From Margaritispora aquatica (lineage: Eukaryota > Ascomycota > Leotiomycetes > Helotiales > Discinellaceae): a DNA stretch of 64,000 nt. The stretch spans positions 2,432,340 to 2,496,339 of the forward strand of contig VJWN01000001.1 of assembly GCA_007644065.1 (NCBI GenBank), in the 5' to 3' direction. The first letter of the stretch is position 1. Each line of letters begins with the position of its first letter. A program made the translations under genes and the position numbers. Below the pieces are notes generated by a model that was not told the origin of the DNA, did no database searches, and saw only the letters and a list, made by a program, of their open reading frames with translations. Shown one piece after another: positions 61,935-64,000 of this stretch.

Positions 61935-62468
61935 ATCCAAGTCACTTCGATGGATCCATTCCTTGGCGGCCAAACGGGTGGCTGCTGAGCGAGACTGTGA
62001 TCTTTAAGTTTGTTGCCTCTGGCTGAGAGTGCCTCCTGAAATGCTCGTTAAGGCTGTTACTGTACATGGAAACACATTTGACCGAACCAAAAACATTAGA
62101 CCACTGTAAAATTTAAAGATCTGCACATACAAAATACACATCAAATAATGAATGAATATAACGAATAAGACTTCATACCCTCTCACATCAAATCACATCA
62201 TCAGAATTCAAAAGTCTCAGGTCTATACAATAGCTGTTTTCTTGTTCTGTAACGACTGGTAGGTAAGAGAATTCTCTCACGCGCATAAAACAAATTTTAA
62301 GTCTCAATCGACTTGCTCGCTCCGCTTCATCATCGCCAAACTGTCACCCCTTGCGACATCCTCTACTGAAAATGCAACTGAATGCCAAACACGAATCTAA
62401 TCTGCCAAAGAGATCTATATTGATTCCCTCGAAATCCTTCCGATCCTGTTCGTCTCGAAAGTACTGTT
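61935..62468. other. Intergenic, convergent 3' ends
   Basis: About 530 bp between the exonuclease and ornithine decarboxylase stops. No gene or repeat seen. Confidence 0.6.
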
Positions 62469-64000
62469 CTATTTCAGATCTAAAAGCGCCTTCGCTCCAG
62501 GCTCGCTGCAGACATAGATAACATCATGAGCGTCGGAGAAGCCATTGAACTTGGTGGCAGAGCACTTGGTGTACGCACCCATGTCCTCGAAGTAAAGCCA
62601 GTCGCCGACATCCAAGACGTGATCAAAGCGGATACTCTCTGAGATGCGATCAATTCCATCACATGTTGGGCCCCAGATGGAGTACTCAATACCATCGGGT
62701 GTGGGCTTAGCCGCGTCGTGGTTGAAATAGTTACGCGAGTCTGTACTGAGAACATGTGCAATGGGATTTTGATGATCGAACATGATGCTAGAGAAATTGC
62801 CATAAAGACCATCGTTCAAGTAAAGCATGTAGCTCTTAGCGCCAGTATCTGAGTCCTCGATAGTACGACGTGCGATGATATGAGTTGCGATAGTGAACGC
62901 TTGAGCGACGTAGTATCGTCCTGGCTCTCCAATGATGCTGATGTGGGATGGCATATAGGTATCGAGTGCTTCGCTGAGCACACCAGCCATCATCTCGAAG
63001 GTATCGTTGCTGAATCCTCCACCAACGTCGAGAGTGTGCATGTAGAATCCCAATTCCTCAGCTTGGTCGAATACCACTCGGGCATCCAAGACAGCTTTCT
63101 CAAAGGCAAGAGGGTCAGACGCACCAGAGCCAACGTGAAAGCTGACACCAACAACATTCAGACCAAGCTCCTTCGCGAGAGCAAGAAGCGTACCAGTAGA
63201 ATCCATGGCAGCTCCAAATTTCTGGCTCAAGCGGCATAAGCTTGAAGAATCGTCCGTGGAGATTCGGAGAAAGAGTTCTGCTCCTGGGAACAGCTTCTTG
63301 ATCTTGTAGAGCTCATCGGTATTGTCAAAAGTCATCTTCTTGACTCCTTGGCTAGCTGCATAACGAACATATGAGTTGGTCTTGCATGGCTGGGCGTAAA
63401 TAATACGATTTGGATCAACGTCCGCCTTCAGAGCCATCTCAATCTCGGCCTTTGAGGCACAGTCGAAGCCAGTACCTAAAGCTGCAAGGAGCTTGATGAC
63501 TTGAGGGTCTGGGTTACATTTGACCGCTGTAGCAAAATTAGTTGGGATCAAAGCTGAAATGATAACGAGGGGAGCTCACCATAAAACGGCTTTACTCTGG
63601 GCAAATTCTTCTTCCAGCGCATGTGCTGCCTATAAACCTCACCAAGATCGGCTACGAAGAAGGTGTCCTCATCACCAGCTTCGCAGACATCTTGGTCGAT
63701 GCTTTCAACCTTTTCCTTTAGAGCATTTCCTATCAACCTCTTGGGTGTGTCGACGCCATGATCATTTGTTTCGAGATATGAATCTTTTGTAGATTCAAAG
63801 AACGAATTAAAGCTGGTATAGCTATTCGTTGGTGATATAGATGCGATGGCGGAAGGTGACATATCCTCGAGGACAATCGAGGGGTTAATTGAGTAGATAG
63901 TTTGTTTTCTGCGCGGGAAAATGTCAGCTTCAAAACAGCCCCATACATTGGGAAGGACTCACATAGGGTTCTGAAGGGGTGTTAAGGAGGGCGGTATCGA
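62469..64000 (-). CDS. ODC: Ornithine decarboxylase (5' end beyond the window)
   Basis: Exons visible are 64000-63963 (partial), 63908-63580 and 63551?-62469, where the last exon opens at the CAG acceptor just before CGGTCAAATG. It encodes the PLP enzyme making putrescine from ornithine, the first step of polyamine synthesis, in the cytosol. Landmarks are VKPFYAVKCNPD (PLP lysine, split from the preceding Tyr-Gly codon by an intron), GTGFDCASKAEI, VGSGASDP, LDVGGGF, GEPGRYYV (phosphate binding) and GPTCDGIDRI (active-site cysteine). The ATG at 63862 is not taken as start because a clean 54-nt intron (63909-63962, GTGAGT donor, GCTGACA branch) joins an upstream frame that is open to the window edge. 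Family members have 430-480 aa, so only the extreme N-terminus is missing. Confidence 0.94.

Noticed and set aside
63733..63948. Start of ornithine decarboxylase at the ATG at 63862, and the overlapping 71-codon frame
   Set aside because: A clean intron joins an upstream in-frame exon reaching the window edge; the overlapping frame is a shadow.

Overview
The window is nuclear DNA of a filamentous ascomycete (Pezizomycotina; the gene set would suit Leotiomycetes, but I cannot fix the class). The evidence is 44-70 nt spliceosomal introns with GTRNGT donors and CTRAY-like branch points, small genes on both strands, a Zn2Cys6 regulator, a PTH11/Rhodopsin-like membrane protein, a hydroxamate-siderophore acyltransferase, a secreted lipoxygenase and CBM1-tagged plant cell wall enzymes. 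I rebuilt gene models by joining exons by hand so that reading frame, splice phase and family conservation agree. Coordinates given as start-end are the whole coding span including introns; exon coordinates are in the evidence.

Left part (1-9.4 kb) is housekeeping: an enoyl-CoA hydratase family protein, AP-2 adaptor subunit alpha, the complex I assembly factor NDUFAF5, and a 603-aa AAAP neutral amino acid transporter. From 9.4 to 16.6 kb is a repeat-studded region without long ORFs, in which I find two convincing hidden multi-exon genes (a 142-aa putative secreted protein at 11.2-11.9 kb and a 198-aa six-exon protein of unknown function at 12.2-13.1 kb) and one weaker ORF.

Middle part (16.6-43.6 kb) is accessory metabolism: a SidL/SidF-type siderophore acyltransferase, a secreted manganese-lipoxygenase-like enzyme, a PTH11/SAT4-type 7-TM protein, an amino acid permease, then a run of MFS exporter, divergent Zn2Cys6 regulator, secreted type B carboxylesterase, a chloroperoxidase/peroxygenase-family heme-thiolate protein without signal peptide, and a Sulfotransfer_4 family protein. 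The MFS-to-sulfotransferase run has the look of a small tailoring cluster, though no backbone synthase is present in the window.

Right part holds a mucin-like single-pass membrane protein, a GH10 xylanase with C-terminal CBM1, an SDR oxidoreductase and a GH28 polygalacturonase with CBM1 (45-54.3 kb); then an AT-rich gene-poor stretch (54.4-58.9 kb) containing one hidden 89-aa single-TM protein gene; then housekeeping genes again: LSM5 (six coding exons for 86 aa), a DEDD 3'-5' exonuclease, and ornithine decarboxylase, which runs off the right edge. No rRNA, tRNA, CRISPR or intact transposon was seen.
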